Source: JBMNCQ01 sp049366715 (GTDB lineage: Bacteria > Bacillota > Peptococcia > Peptococcales > BICA1-8). Taken from it: 64,000 nt of DNA. Shown piece by piece: positions 45,843 through 55,084 of the stretch. The notes below the pieces were generated by a model. The model was not told the origin of the DNA. It worked only from the letters and a program-made list of their open reading frames with translations, and did no database searches. Each line of letters begins with the position of its first letter. The stretch's first letter is position 1. The stretch is taken from the NCBI GenBank assembly GCA_049366715.1, contig JBMNCQ010000010.1:1-64000 (forward strand), written 5' to 3'. The translations under genes and the position numbers were made by a program.

Positions 45843-46051
45843 AAATTCTGCTCCAGTCTGTTTTATTGTATTATTCTTATTTGTACTTCTGAAATAATAC
45901 TACATTTTATTATGTTACCATAATTTGCAACCTGATTAACAGTTTGGTAAAAAATATTACATAATTAAATATTTAATATTTGCAAACGGACAGAAACATT
46001 AAACATGCTGCTTATTAGAACAGGGGTACTGCTGTCAGCCGGACATAATCA
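45843..46051. other. Promoter region of the Bcr/CflA gene
   Basis: AT-rich and non-coding as far as can be seen; it should hold the promoter of the exporter gene. No operator could be defined. Confidence 0.4.
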
Positions 46052-46244
46052 TTAAACCCCCAGTTCCGCATCAATTTTCCCATTGAATTCCACCTCATGA
46101 AAGGGATCTGTCGAATTAACATTCGGGCACTCGACACCAGGAGCCTTGACAGATTTTTGCTTAGGCTCATAGGTATGGTACTGAATGATATTCTCACCTA
46201 CGCCCTTGCGCTGAGTGCTATGTTCGGTAAAGCAGCTTAATGGC
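46052..46244 (-). pseudogene. Unrecognised protein-coding remnant (C-terminal piece)
   Basis: A frame open for 63 codons, without a start codon and bounded by a stop at each end, reads like a real protein (EHSTQRKGVGENIIQYHTYE, then a VECPNVNSTDPFHEVEFNG stretch). A different frame of the same stretch gives a less natural ORF. It may be the tail of a lost gene. I do not recognise the family. Confidence 0.4.
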
Positions 46245-46415
46245 TAAAACTAAAAATTCTCCTTTATTTTGAAGACTTTTTAATTTTTATTCATTTATAT
46301 TAATTCAGGGCCGTATTCAAGTATTTTATTCTTCTGTCTGGAAAGCCTACATTTTGCTGTCGAACTTATCGGCATTAGCAAAGTATTTTTTACCGAACAT
46401 TTTCTTAAATAGTAA

Positions 46416-47334
46416 CGGTGCGGAAGCCTGTTCATAGAAGCGGGACAGACAGAAAACGGACAGAAGACTTCACAGGCTCCAACCGCAGTGGAAAAAAGCG
46501 CCGGGCTTTCCAGAGCGGTGGTCCGCTATGTAGCCAGAACCGTGGAAACCGTGGTGTTAAACGGTAAAGAACAGGTAAGCGTTTTTGCGGGAGAAGTCTA
46601 TGTCACCCAGTCCGGGGTAAAATCCCTCGCCTGCCTGCCCATAGGCGATAGACCGGTAATAGAACTCGGCCTGAAGGTGGATGGCAAACAGACTCCCTGG
46701 AGAAATGACAGCGTACCTGTGACGGTCAGCTTATCCTATACACCAACAACAGAGGAGTTAAAAGACCCGGAACATATTACGATATGGTACATAGACGGCA
46801 GCGGCAATGTGATCTCAGTCTCCAGCGGCAGGTATGATGCGGCAACGGGAACGGCGACCTTCTTTACCACCCATTTTAGCCAATACGCCATAGTTTTTGT
46901 GCACAAGACCTTTGACGATCTGGACAGCGCGGTGTGGGCGAAGAAGCCCATAGAGGTCATGGCATCCAAGGGCATCATCAGCGGAACAGGAAAGGCTGCC
47001 TTCTCTCCCGCTGTCAACATCACCAGAGCCGATTACCTGGTACTGCTTATAAAGACCCTGGGGTTGACAGCAGCTTTGACGATGTATTGCCGGATACCTA
47101 CTATTATGAAGCCGTAGGTATCGCTAAAAAGCTCGGCATAGCCTCAGAACGGAGAATATCTCCCGGCAGGATATGCTGGTAATGGCCGTCAGGGCACTGG
47201 AAAAATTCAAAGGGCTAGAATCCGCAGGTGATACCTCTGTACCGGATAAATTCAGCGACAAGGGGGATATCGCCGAGTATGCCGTAGGCAGCATGGCCAC
47301 TCTGGTCAACGAAGGGCTTATCGCAGGCTCTTAA
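46416..47334 (+). pseudogene. Degraded SLH-domain surface protein gene
   Basis: The open frame from about 46416 codes a beta-rich piece (THFSQYAIVF) and the start of an SLH domain (FDDLDSAVWAKKPIEVMASK). Near 47060 the frame shifts (VDSSFDDVLPDTYYYEAVG) and again near 47160 (QDMLVMAVRALEKFKG), then it ends at AGS with a stop where other SLH repeats go on. The 5' end, with signal peptide, is missing. SLH domains bind cell-wall polymers, so the parent was a surface protein. The gene is dead. Confidence 0.85.
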
Positions 47335-47406
47335 ATAATCGTTAAATATTCTTTGTCAATCTTGCTTTTTCTGCTTCAAAGGTCCTCGTACCCGAAGGCT
47401 TAGCAA

Positions 47407-47443
47407 AGAGGCGGCCCCATTCTAAAATGAAGGGGCCGCCTCT
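47407..47443. terminator. GC-rich hairpin near the end of the SLH pseudogene
   Basis: A 12-bp perfect stem (AGAGGCGGCCCC / GGGGCCGCCTCT) with a 13-nt loop, 73 bp after the last SLH stop. Neither side has a real T tract, so termination is uncertain. Confidence 0.5.
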
Positions 47444-47804
47444 CTTCAAATTACACCATCCATAAACATATAAAAGAGAAAAGTAACCTGTCCATTGCGG
47501 ATAGATTCCGGGTTAAGTATCAGGAGAAATCTCCTTTCCCAAAGATTAAACTAAATAACCGGTGATCTCATCCATCATTATTTCGGATAACTGGAAGTTG
47601 GTATTTTCCATCTTTATCCAACTCTTCCCTGGCTGTTAAGAGTACGCCACAGGAGTTTAAATAATCATTCCCCATGAAAAATTCTGCCATGTTTTTGGAC
47701 CGCTTCATTCCCCGCATTGACACAACGGAATTTTATAAAGAAAATACGGCTTATCGCCACTGAGAATTTTCCTCTCCTTCTTGAATTATGATATGATAGT
47801 GTCC
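47444..47804. other. Intergenic region before the cation exporter gene
   Basis: About 360 bp with no supported gene. A TATGATAGT-type -10 near 47790-47800 may belong to the promoter of the exporter gene. Confidence 0.4.
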
Positions 47805-47817
47805 GAGGTGATTGCTT

Positions 47818-48993
47818 GTGTTCAGTCAATTTTTAATCCGGCTTTTCATTAAAGACTATCAGAAAACCAAAGATCCCCGCGTCCGGGCCAAATACGGCTA
47901 CTTGAGCGGCATCATAGGGATCATAGCCAACCTTGTCCTTTTCACAGTAAAATTAATCACCGGTTTAGCCCTGAACAGTATCGCTTTTATTGGCGATGCC
48001 TTAAATAATTTGACCGATGTGGTATCTTCCCTGGTCACTATTCTGGGATTCAAACTGGCCGGCAAACCAGCAGACGCAGAGCACCCTTTCGGTCACGGCC
48101 GCCTGGAATATATTGCCGGCTTAATCGTATCCTTTCTGGTAATTCTGGTCGGATATGAGCTTCTGAAATCTTCCCTGGACCGGATTATCCATCCCGTTTC
48201 CGTCTCTTTTACCCTGCCCGCCTTTTTAATTGTTATTTTTGCTCTCTTTATGAAATGCTGGCTGTCTCTTTTTAACCGCCGTTTAGCCCGTACGATCAAT
48301 TCCCAGGCCCTTTCCGCCACTTCCCTGGACAGTTTGAGTGATATGATCTCAACGGGCTGTATCGGACTGTCCCTCTTAGCTTCCTTATGGTCGGACTTTC
48401 CTTTTGACGGCTATGTAGGGGTCATCGTTGCAGGGATTATTCTTTATTCCGGTATTTCTCTGACCCGGGAAACCATCAACCCTCTCCTGGGTGAAGTCCC
48501 TGAACAGGAGCTTGTCAAGAAGATCACCGATAAAATCCGCAGTTATGAAGGAGTAGTAGGTGTGCATGATTTAATTGTCCACAATTACGGACCGGAGCAG
48601 TATATGGCCTCTATCCACGTGGAGGTGCCATCTGATAAAGACATCATGGAGCTCCATGAACTCATAGATCATATCGAACGCCAAACAGCCGGGGAACTGG
48701 GGATTCTCCTCACCATCCACATGGATCCGCTTAACGTTGATTCGGCAGAAATTCAGAAAATCCGGGCGGAAATAGCCCGGATACTCCGGGGATTTCCTCT
48801 CATCCTCTCCTTCCATGATTTCCGCATTGTCGGCAAGGAGGAGAGAGAGAACCTGATTTTTGATATTGTAGTAAAAAGCAGTCTGACTCAACAAGAAGAG
48901 CAGGAATTACGCCGGGCCGTTATCCGAAAAATACAGGAAAAACACCCTCACTTCAATTGTATTATCACCATCGATAAAGACTATACGTCCTGA
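47818..48993 (+). CDS. Cation diffusion facilitator (Zn/Fe/Mn exporter)
   Basis: A 391-residue metal exporter of the CDF family. GTG 47818 is chosen because GAGGTG lies 7 nt before it; the TTG at 47812 is too close. Residues 30-220 form six helices with the metal site (FIGDALNNLTD in helix 2; HPFGHGRLEY after it; SLDSLSD in helix 5). The cytoplasmic tail is a CDF dimerisation domain (about 225-300) with one more domain (about 305-385), so it belongs to the longer CDF type of Firmicutes. Metal choice cannot be read with certainty. Confidence 0.92.
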   Translation: MFSQFLIRLFIKDYQKTKDPRVRAKYGYLSGIIGIIANLVLFTVKLITGLALNSIAFIGDALNNLTDVVSSLVTILGFKLAGKPADAEHPFGHGRLEYIAGLIVSFLVILVGYELLKSSLDRIIHPVSVSFTLPAFLIVIFALFMKCWLSLFNRRLARTINSQALSATSLDSLSDMISTGCIGLSLLASLWSDFPFDGYVGVIVAGIILYSGISLTRETINPLLGEVPEQELVKKITDKIRSYEGVVGVHDLIVHNYGPEQYMASIHVEVPSDKDIMELHELIDHIERQTAGELGILLTIHMDPLNVDSAEIQKIRAEIARILRGFPLILSFHDFRIVGKEERENLIFDIVVKSSLTQQEEQELRRAVIRKIQEKHPHFNCIITIDKDYTS

Positions 48994-49178
48994 GTCCTGC
49001 CGGCACTATCTTTAAAAATCTTAAACCATTTTCTTAAACATGATATAATTCTTATAGCGAATATCTCTTACCGTGGTTATTTTCTAAACATCTTATCACA
49101 ATTACGGGATAGTTTCCGGTATCCCGATCAGCGTGGAAAGTTCTCTAAAGAAGGCTTGATTTTGGGAGGCTGTAATAT

Positions 49179-50486
49179 ATGCGTTCTTTCTTTTTTATGT
49201 TCATGGCTTTTATTATCCTGATGAATTTAATATGGTTTTTTATCAGTGACCGGTGGCTGAGGCGGGATTTAACCGCTTATCCTGCAGTACGCAAATCAAC
49301 CAGGGCACTATTATTCATTTGGCTGCTGCTGATTTTGCTGCCTGCTTTAACTCCGCTTATTCCGGGAATGGATATTTCCCTAACTGCCGTGCCCTGGCTC
49401 TGGCAGACATTATTCTATCTTTGGATAGGACTGATATTTTTCTGGATGCCGAGCATGATTGGACTGGGAATACCCATGTGGCTCATTAGCAGTTTATTCG
49501 GCCGTCACAAGGCCGGAACCTCAGCTCTCCGGACATCTTCACCGGCAGAAAAAACAGCGGCACCCCCGGGGAATTTCCCCCCTGCACCGGCGGCTGAAAC
49601 CGCCCCTCTTCAGAATGCAGGTTTAAGCCGCAGGCAGTTTATTCACTTAGGTTTGGTAGCGGCTCCTCCTGTCCTGGTCAGCACCGGTACTGCCGCGGCC
49701 TGGTGGAATAGCCGGAATCTGCAGGTATACGCTCAGGACCTGCCTGTCAAAGATTTACCTCCTGACTTAGAGGGCTTTACAATTACCCATATTTCCGATA
49801 TCCATATCGGGACGGTTACCGGCCGGGACCGGGTGAAAAAAATCGTGGAAGCGGCCAATGCCTTAAAAAGCAGCATGATTGCCGTCACCGGTGATATCTT
49901 GGATAAAGATCTGGGGTATTTACCTGACCTGATCGAAACACTAGGGTCCTTGAAGGCTCCTCTGGGAAGCTATTTATGTATTGGCAACCATGATAAAATA
50001 TACAACGCCTCCCACTTCATAAATACCGTACGCAAAGCCGGCCTGAACCTCTTACTGGACGAAGCCCTTATCCTTGATACCGGTAAAACCCCGCTGAAAA
50101 TATTAGGAATAGATTATACCAGACAAGAGGCTTTACACGGGAGCTTCATTGAGAAGGCGGAGCAAAGCCTAAAGACCCCGCCGGCTGCCGTAAAAATTCT
50201 CCTAGCCCACCATCCCCATGCCTTTGATTATGCTGCAGCCTGCGGGATACCTATTACTTTATCCGGTCATACCCATGGCGGACAAATTGTCCTCCGGGCC
50301 GGCGAAAATTTAGAGATATTTAATCCCGGCAATCATCTATTCCGCTATGTGAAGGGAATTTACAGAGCAGCTAACGGTTCTTCTTTATTTGTCCACCAAG
50401 GCTCCGGAGATTGGTTTCCTTTACGGGTAGGCTCTTTATGTGAAGTCGTGCAGTTGCGTTTAACCGGAGACATAAGGGAAAGTTAA
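49179..50486 (+). CDS. Membrane-anchored metallophosphoesterase
   Basis: A 435-residue enzyme. Four hydrophobic helices (about 4-110), then a Pro/Ala-rich linker, then a Tat-like segment (SRRQFIHLGLVAAPPVL, about 150). The calcineurin-type phosphoesterase follows with all metal motifs: DIHIG (DxH), GDILD, GNHD, HH in LAHHPH, and GHTHGG. The YkuE/YaeI group of this family has the same layout and acts on lipid phosphates. A GGGAGG site precedes the ATG. A terminator follows. Confidence 0.9.
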   Translation: MRSFFFMFMAFIILMNLIWFFISDRWLRRDLTAYPAVRKSTRALLFIWLLLILLPALTPLIPGMDISLTAVPWLWQTLFYLWIGLIFFWMPSMIGLGIPMWLISSLFGRHKAGTSALRTSSPAEKTAAPPGNFPPAPAAETAPLQNAGLSRRQFIHLGLVAAPPVLVSTGTAAAWWNSRNLQVYAQDLPVKDLPPDLEGFTITHISDIHIGTVTGRDRVKKIVEAANALKSSMIAVTGDILDKDLGYLPDLIETLGSLKAPLGSYLCIGNHDKIYNASHFINTVRKAGLNLLLDEALILDTGKTPLKILGIDYTRQEALHGSFIEKAEQSLKTPPAAVKILLAHHPHAFDYAAACGIPITLSGHTHGGQIVLRAGENLEIFNPGNHLFRYVKGIYRAANGSSLFVHQGSGDWFPLRVGSLCEVVQLRLTGDIRES

Positions 50487-50491
50487 TGAAT

Positions 50492-50525
50492 AAAACCTGG
50501 TCCTGTTAACACCGGTCAGGTTTTT
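50492..50525 (+). terminator. Terminator after the metallophosphoesterase gene
   Basis: AAAACCTG and CAGGTTTT pair across an 18-nt loop (with extra inner pairing) and end in a T run just after the stop codon. Confidence 0.8.
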
Positions 50526-50646
50526 ATTTTACTGCCTGTTTGAACAGAAGATGAACAAAACTGCTTGCCAAGAAATTTTACGGACACTTTTGTTTCAACA
50601 GAAATAATATATTATTGAGAGAAAATTTATTGACAGTGGTGTTTAA

Positions 50647-51456
50647 ATGGAACAATTAATCAAAGTAGAGCCGGATGTAGATATTTTTGTACAGGACCTT
50701 AACCCTTTAGGCAGAAAAACAATTTTATTTGTCCATGGCTGGCCTCTAAACCATAAAGCATATGAATATCAGTTTGATCAGCTTCCCAATATGGGGTACA
50801 GATGTATCGGAATTGATCTCAGAGGCTTCGGCAAGTCTTCTAAACCTTGGCGGGACTATGATTACAATCGCTTTGCAGACGATATCCGGTGTGTGGTGGA
50901 AACACTCCGCCTAGAGAATTTTGTCCTGGCAGGTCATTCCATGGGAGGAGCAATCGCCGTCAGATATATGGGCCGTCACAACGGCTATAGGGTATCTAAA
51001 CTTGCCCTTTTTGCCGCCGCGGCACCCAGTTTCACCATCCGTCCGGATTTTCCCTACGGACTGCCCAGGGAAGAAGTTACGAAACTTGTTTGCGACACAT
51101 ATAACGACCGCCCTCAAATGCTGCGGTCTTTTGGAGATATGTTTTTCTTTCAGAATCATTCGCAACCCTTTAGGGATTGGTTTTTCCAATTGGGTCTTGA
51201 AGCAGCAGGCTGGTCAACAGCAGCAGGTTTAATTTCACTCAGGGATGAAGTTCTCTTTGCCGATCTTAGAAAAATAAACGTTCCCACCTTGATTCTGCAT
51301 GGCATCCATGACAAAATTTGCTTGTTTCCCCTGGCCATTGCCCAAAACCAAGGAATCAGGAATTCTAAACTTATCCCTTTTGAATTCAGCGGCCACGGCT
51401 TATTCTATGACGAACGGGATAAATTTAACAAGGAACTGGCTCAATTTATCGGATGA
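50647..51456 (+). CDS. Alpha/beta hydrolase
   Basis: A 269-residue hydrolase of the alpha/beta fold, close to the peroxidase/esterase/epoxide group. Visible: HGWPLNH oxyanion region, nucleophile Ser in GHSMGG (about residue 100), acid Asp in HGIHDK, and His in GHGLFYDE near the end. No signal peptide. Single gene between two terminators. The substrate is unknown. Confidence 0.9.
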   Translation: MEQLIKVEPDVDIFVQDLNPLGRKTILFVHGWPLNHKAYEYQFDQLPNMGYRCIGIDLRGFGKSSKPWRDYDYNRFADDIRCVVETLRLENFVLAGHSMGGAIAVRYMGRHNGYRVSKLALFAAAAPSFTIRPDFPYGLPREEVTKLVCDTYNDRPQMLRSFGDMFFFQNHSQPFRDWFFQLGLEAAGWSTAAGLISLRDEVLFADLRKINVPTLILHGIHDKICLFPLAIAQNQGIRNSKLIPFEFSGHGLFYDERDKFNKELAQFIG

Positions 51457-51576
51457 CAGGGTTCTTTAACCCGGCTTTCAGGCTGCCTGTACTGCAGTTG
51501 ATAATAGCTGCTTCTGCCCTGTACCAAATAATATTATAAAGCTCTCTCGATGTATATCACCAACTCATAAAATATC

Positions 51577-51616
51577 AAGAACCTGTCACTGACAAAGAAT
51601 ATCAGCACAGGTTCTT
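51577..51616 (+). terminator. Terminator after the hydrolase gene
   Basis: A 10-bp perfect stem (AAGAACCTGT / ACAGGTTCTT), 20-nt loop, followed by TCCCTTTT. It lies about 120 bp after the hydrolase stop. Confidence 0.7.
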
Positions 51617-51651
51617 TCCCTTTTAAGCTTTTAGGCAACACTACCGGATAC

Positions 51652-51828
51652 TTAGGCCAATGCTCTCCACACGCCCAGGCTATGTGTTTCTTCAAACCTC
51701 ACATTTCCATAAAATCTTTTCGTGTTTAAGGCTTGCCTCAACAGGTTATCCGGCGGCCCGGTATGAAAGAAAACAAAGATTATTTCGGCGCCGGCTCCCT
51801 GCCTCTGTGCAAAGCACCAACTTCCCAT
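51652..51828 (-). CDS. Hypothetical small protein of 58 residues
   Basis: A short frame with protein-like composition (EIIFVFFHTGPPDNLLRQAL, ending ETHSLGVWRALA). It reads towards the terminator at 51577-51616, which could also end it. No clear ribosome binding site. It may be a small gene or a remnant. I do not recognise it. Confidence 0.3.
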   Translation of the reverse strand: MGSWCFAQRQGAGAEIIFVFFHTGPPDNLLRQALNTKRFYGNVRFEETHSLGVWRALA

Positions 51829-51882
51829 AACTGAATAAAATATTATAGCAATAAAATTTATTATGAGGAGAAGATTTTAATT

Positions 51883-52548
51883 ATGCAATATACGATGATA
51901 CCACCCGGGCAGCATCAATTACCCCCGCTGCCCTACCCCTATAATGCCCTGGAACCTGTTATCAGTGAAGAAACGTTAAAACTTCACCATGACAAGCACC
52001 ATAAATCTTATGTCGATGGTCTGAATAAAGCAGAGCTTAGCCTCTGGCAGGCGCGCAGAATCAATAATTATGACGATATAAAATATTGGGAGAATGAACT
52101 GAGCTTTAACGGATCCGGTCATATTCTGCATAGTATATATTGGACCAATATGGCTCCGCCGGGAACGGGGGGACAGCCCGGACCGCTGACTTTTAACCAG
52201 ATCCTCAGCTATTTTGGCAGCTATAATGCCTTTAAAGAACAATTTTGGGCTGCCACGGAAAAAGTAGAAGGATCCGGTTGGGGAATAGTGATTTGGAACC
52301 CCGCGTGGAGACACCTGGAGATCTTGCAATGTGAAAAACATCAAAATCTAACCCAGTGGAGCGGGCTTCCTATCCTGGTATGTGATGTCTGGGAGCATGC
52401 CTATTATCTGGATTATCAGAACAAACGCAAGGAATACGTCAGCGCCTGGTGGGAACTGATTAACTGGCCTGAAGTTGAAAGAAGGCTGTTCCTGGCCATG
52501 TACAGTTCGGTACCCCTTACACTTGCGCCGGCTACTTATGCGCCTTAA
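51883..52548 (+). CDS. Fe/Mn superoxide dismutase
   Basis: A 221-residue enzyme that breaks down superoxide. Metal ligands of the family are visible: His in LKLHHDKHH, His in SGHILHSIYW, and the Asp and His in CDVWEHAYYLDY. ATG 51883 follows GAGGAG. GTGGQP in the centre and the order of ligands are typical; Fe versus Mn cannot be decided. The last about 20 residues (SSVPLTLAPATYAP) are longer than usual. Confidence 0.93.
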   Translation: MQYTMIPPGQHQLPPLPYPYNALEPVISEETLKLHHDKHHKSYVDGLNKAELSLWQARRINNYDDIKYWENELSFNGSGHILHSIYWTNMAPPGTGGQPGPLTFNQILSYFGSYNAFKEQFWAATEKVEGSGWGIVIWNPAWRHLEILQCEKHQNLTQWSGLPILVCDVWEHAYYLDYQNKRKEYVSAWWELINWPEVERRLFLAMYSSVPLTLAPATYAP

Positions 52549-52567
52549 AACTTTTTGCCGGGAAATG

Positions 52568-52598
52568 AACACATGGATACTTACTGTCCATGTGTTTT
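52568..52598 (+). terminator. Terminator of the superoxide dismutase gene
   Basis: AACACATGGA and TCCATGTGTT form a perfect 10-bp stem with a 9-nt loop and then T. It is 20 bp after the stop. Confidence 0.85.
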
Positions 52599-52890
52599 TC
52601 TTAATGATTAAAAAAGTCAATATAACCATTTTTAATCCTCTACAATGTTCTGTGCTTTATTAATTTAACCTGCTTTCTGTTGTTACCTCCATAAGAAACT
52701 ATTTAAAGCCAGAGAAAAAAGCATATTACGCTATAAAAGCTAGATTATACTTTTATAAACTTCATACCTGGCGTTCTTTTTTCGTTTCAAAAGCAGAAGA
52801 TAATTTACTTATCATCTAAAATTGTTATAATATAGTATAGTGAATACATCATATGCTAAGCATTAAATGTATGATATCTTTAAAAATCAA
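52599..52890. other. AT-rich intergenic region
   Basis: Very AT-rich, between two convergent transcripts (superoxide dismutase and the NhaC-type operon). A TTGTTATAATATAGTATAG stretch near 52822-52840 resembles a -10 region, but no gene follows it. Nothing else was seen. Confidence 0.4.
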
Positions 52891-52920
52891 GGTCTCCGGC
52901 ACAGCTGGCTGCCGGAGACC
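52891..52920 (-). terminator. Terminator of the catabolic operon
   Basis: On the minus strand an 11-bp perfect stem (GGTCTCCGGCA / TGCCGGAGACC) with an 8-nt loop is followed by TTGATTTTT. It lies 12 bp after the NhaC stop codon and ends the operon. Confidence 0.88.
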
Positions 52921-52932
52921 CTTCCAATACAC

Positions 52933-54267
52933 TTACTGACTTTCTGTCATTTTTGTTTCAAAAACATCGGTAGCCGGCTTTTTGAAGCGCGGAATGCCTA
53001 CAATAATGGCCAGCACCGCACAGATTCCGATAAACATCGGATAGAAACAATAGGGAGTAATGATTACGGGAGAAATGGAAGCCATACTCCCTGCAACCAG
53101 TAGCTGCCCCCCATAAGGTAACAAGCCTTGAAAAGCGGAGGAGAAGATATCCAGAAGACTAGCTGTTCGGCGCGGGTCAATATGGTATTCTTTGGAAATA
53201 TCTTTAGCCAGCGGACCCGCTGTAACGATTGATATCGTGTTATTGGCAGTAGCAATATCAATCAGACTGACAAGAGCGGCAATACCTGCTTCTCCTCCCT
53301 TTTTACTTTTTATATTACCGGTTACTTTTTCCAGGAGGTACCCAATACCTCCGTAATGTTTCATCAACTCTACGATCCCGCCTATAATAATCGCTATGAC
53401 GGCCAGATTCTCCATCCAGCCCATTCCCCTTTGCAGAAATCCCAGCAGTTCCACGATATTAAAAGAGCCGTTAGCCAGACCGATCATGCTCCCGGATAAA
53501 ATTCCGATCACCAGGACAACCATTACATTTAACCCCCATAAAGCGCTGATAATTACCGCAAGATAAGGCAGCACTTGCACTAATGAGTACCCGCCTGCTT
53601 CAATTGTCGCATTTCCAACGGGAATTAGAAGCAGAACAATAACAGTAAGGATCACAGCGGGCAGAACGATTAATAAATTCATCATAAACTTATCCCGCAG
53701 CTCTACGCCCTGAGTTCTGGTCGCAGCGATAGTCGTATCCGATACAAAGGAAAGATTATCACCAAACATTGCCCCGCCGATTACTGTCCCTAAAATCAGC
53801 GGTAGGCCTATCCCGGTCTGCTGGGCTATCCCGATCGCAATAGGGGCCAGTGCCGTTACGGTTCCCATGGAGGTGCCCATAGCAAAGGATATAATACAGC
53901 CAATGATAAATACTCCGGGCAGAATAATACTCCGCGGTAAAATGCTTAAGCCTAAATTAACCGTTGACTCCACAGCTCCCATGGCATCAGCAATGGAGTA
54001 AAAAGCACCGGCCAGCAGGAAAATCACCACCAGCAGGATGATCGTCGGTTCTGCCCCGCCTCTCATAAAAATATCAATCTTCCGGGTTACGGAAAGTTTC
54101 TCTCCCTTTTTATTAAGTGTTAAAGCCACACCGGCTGAAATCATGAAGGCCACAAGCAACGGCATATTATCAAAATTACCCGTTATGACACCTGTACCTA
54201 CAAACAAAACCAGAAACACGATTAAAGGAAGTAGGCCTAACAAACTATTTTCGTTTTCCCTGTTCAT
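52933..54267 (-). CDS. NhaC-family Na+-coupled antiporter
   Basis: A 444-residue transporter with about 12 helices. The NhaC family includes Na+/H+ exchangers, but also organic acid and methionine transporters (MleN and MetT types), so it may bring in the substrate of the operon. The conserved middle parts (GTSMGTVTALAPIAIGIA; GGAMFGDNLSFVSDTTIAATRTQ) are present. It is the last gene of the operon, 25 bp after the SDR gene. Confidence 0.9.
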   Translation of the reverse strand: MNRENENSLLGLLPLIVFLVLFVGTGVITGNFDNMPLLVAFMISAGVALTLNKKGEKLSVTRKIDIFMRGGAEPTIILLVVIFLLAGAFYSIADAMGAVESTVNLGLSILPRSIILPGVFIIGCIISFAMGTSMGTVTALAPIAIGIAQQTGIGLPLILGTVIGGAMFGDNLSFVSDTTIAATRTQGVELRDKFMMNLLIVLPAVILTVIVLLLIPVGNATIEAGGYSLVQVLPYLAVIISALWGLNVMVVLVIGILSGSMIGLANGSFNIVELLGFLQRGMGWMENLAVIAIIIGGIVELMKHYGGIGYLLEKVTGNIKSKKGGEAGIAALVSLIDIATANNTISIVTAGPLAKDISKEYHIDPRRTASLLDIFSSAFQGLLPYGGQLLVAGSMASISPVIITPYCFYPMFIGICAVLAIIVGIPRFKKPATDVFETKMTESQ

Positions 54268-54291
54268 ATTAATACCTCCTTTTATTACCAG

Positions 54292-55071
54292 TTAATTCAT
54301 AGTCATGCCACCTGTTACATTCAGGCTTTGCCCGGTCATATAATCAGAATATTCAGAAGCTAAGAAAACCACGATATTGGCGACATCCTGCGGTGTTCCC
54401 GTTCTTCCCAGGGGAACCTGTGAACGATCTTCATTTTGAATATCTGCAGCACTCATTTTTCTAAGTCTCCCGCCCCAGATGCGCTCCTGCCTTTTCATAT
54501 CCGTTTCCACAATACCCGGGCAAACGGCGTTGACGTTAATCCGGTCTTTAGCCAGTTCTACCGCCAGTACTTTCGTTAACCCTAATACCGCATGCTTCGA
54601 GGCACAATAATTCCCCATGCATCTGTAACCGTTTTTACCTGCCTGAGAAGCAATATTAATGATTTTCCCGCCGTTTCCCTGCTTGAGCATGATCCCGGCT
54701 GCTGCCTGGCTGCATAGAAAAACTCCTTTAGCGTTGATCTCCATTACCCTGTCCCAATCAGCCTCTTTAATATCTACAACATAATCCATGGTAGAAACTC
54801 CGGCATTATTCACCATAATATCCAGCCGGCCAAAGGTTTGCAGGGTTTTTGCAAACATAGCTTCCACAGCGGCTTTTTGGGCGACATCCACTTTAACCGC
54901 CAGGGTTCTTTCTCCTAATTCTTGAACAGCCTTATCCCCCTCTGCACGATCAAAGTCCGCTATAACTACGTTGGCGCCGCAATCTGCCAAGGCACGGGAG
55001 ATCGCCTTGCCAATACCCTTAGCTCCGCCTGTCACGATTGCTGTTTTACCCTTTAAATCGATGGCGTACAC
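54292..55071 (-). CDS. Short-chain dehydrogenase/reductase
   Basis: A 259-residue NAD(P)-dependent enzyme of the classical SDR type. Cofactor motif TGGAKGIG (residues 14-21), NNAG (about 88), catalytic Ser (NIASQ), Tyr-x3-Lys in YCASK, and the PG turn after NAVCPG. The acid residue after the second strand (ADFD) favours NAD(H). In this operon it likely oxidises a sugar alcohol or reduces a sugar derivative. 13 bp after the TIM-barrel isomerase gene. Confidence 0.93.
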   Translation of the reverse strand: MYAIDLKGKTAIVTGGAKGIGKAISRALADCGANVVIADFDRAEGDKAVQELGERTLAVKVDVAQKAAVEAMFAKTLQTFGRLDIMVNNAGVSTMDYVVDIKEADWDRVMEINAKGVFLCSQAAAGIMLKQGNGGKIINIASQAGKNGYRCMGNYCASKHAVLGLTKVLAVELAKDRINVNAVCPGIVETDMKRQERIWGGRLRKMSAADIQNEDRSQVPLGRTGTPQDVANIVVFLASEYSDYMTGQSLNVTGGMTMN

Positions 55072-55084
55072 ATTTTCACCCCCT

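Noticed and set aside
46015..46197. A 60-codon minus-strand ORF
   Set aside because: Its reading frame is less protein-like than the open frame in another phase of the same stretch, which is listed as a remnant.
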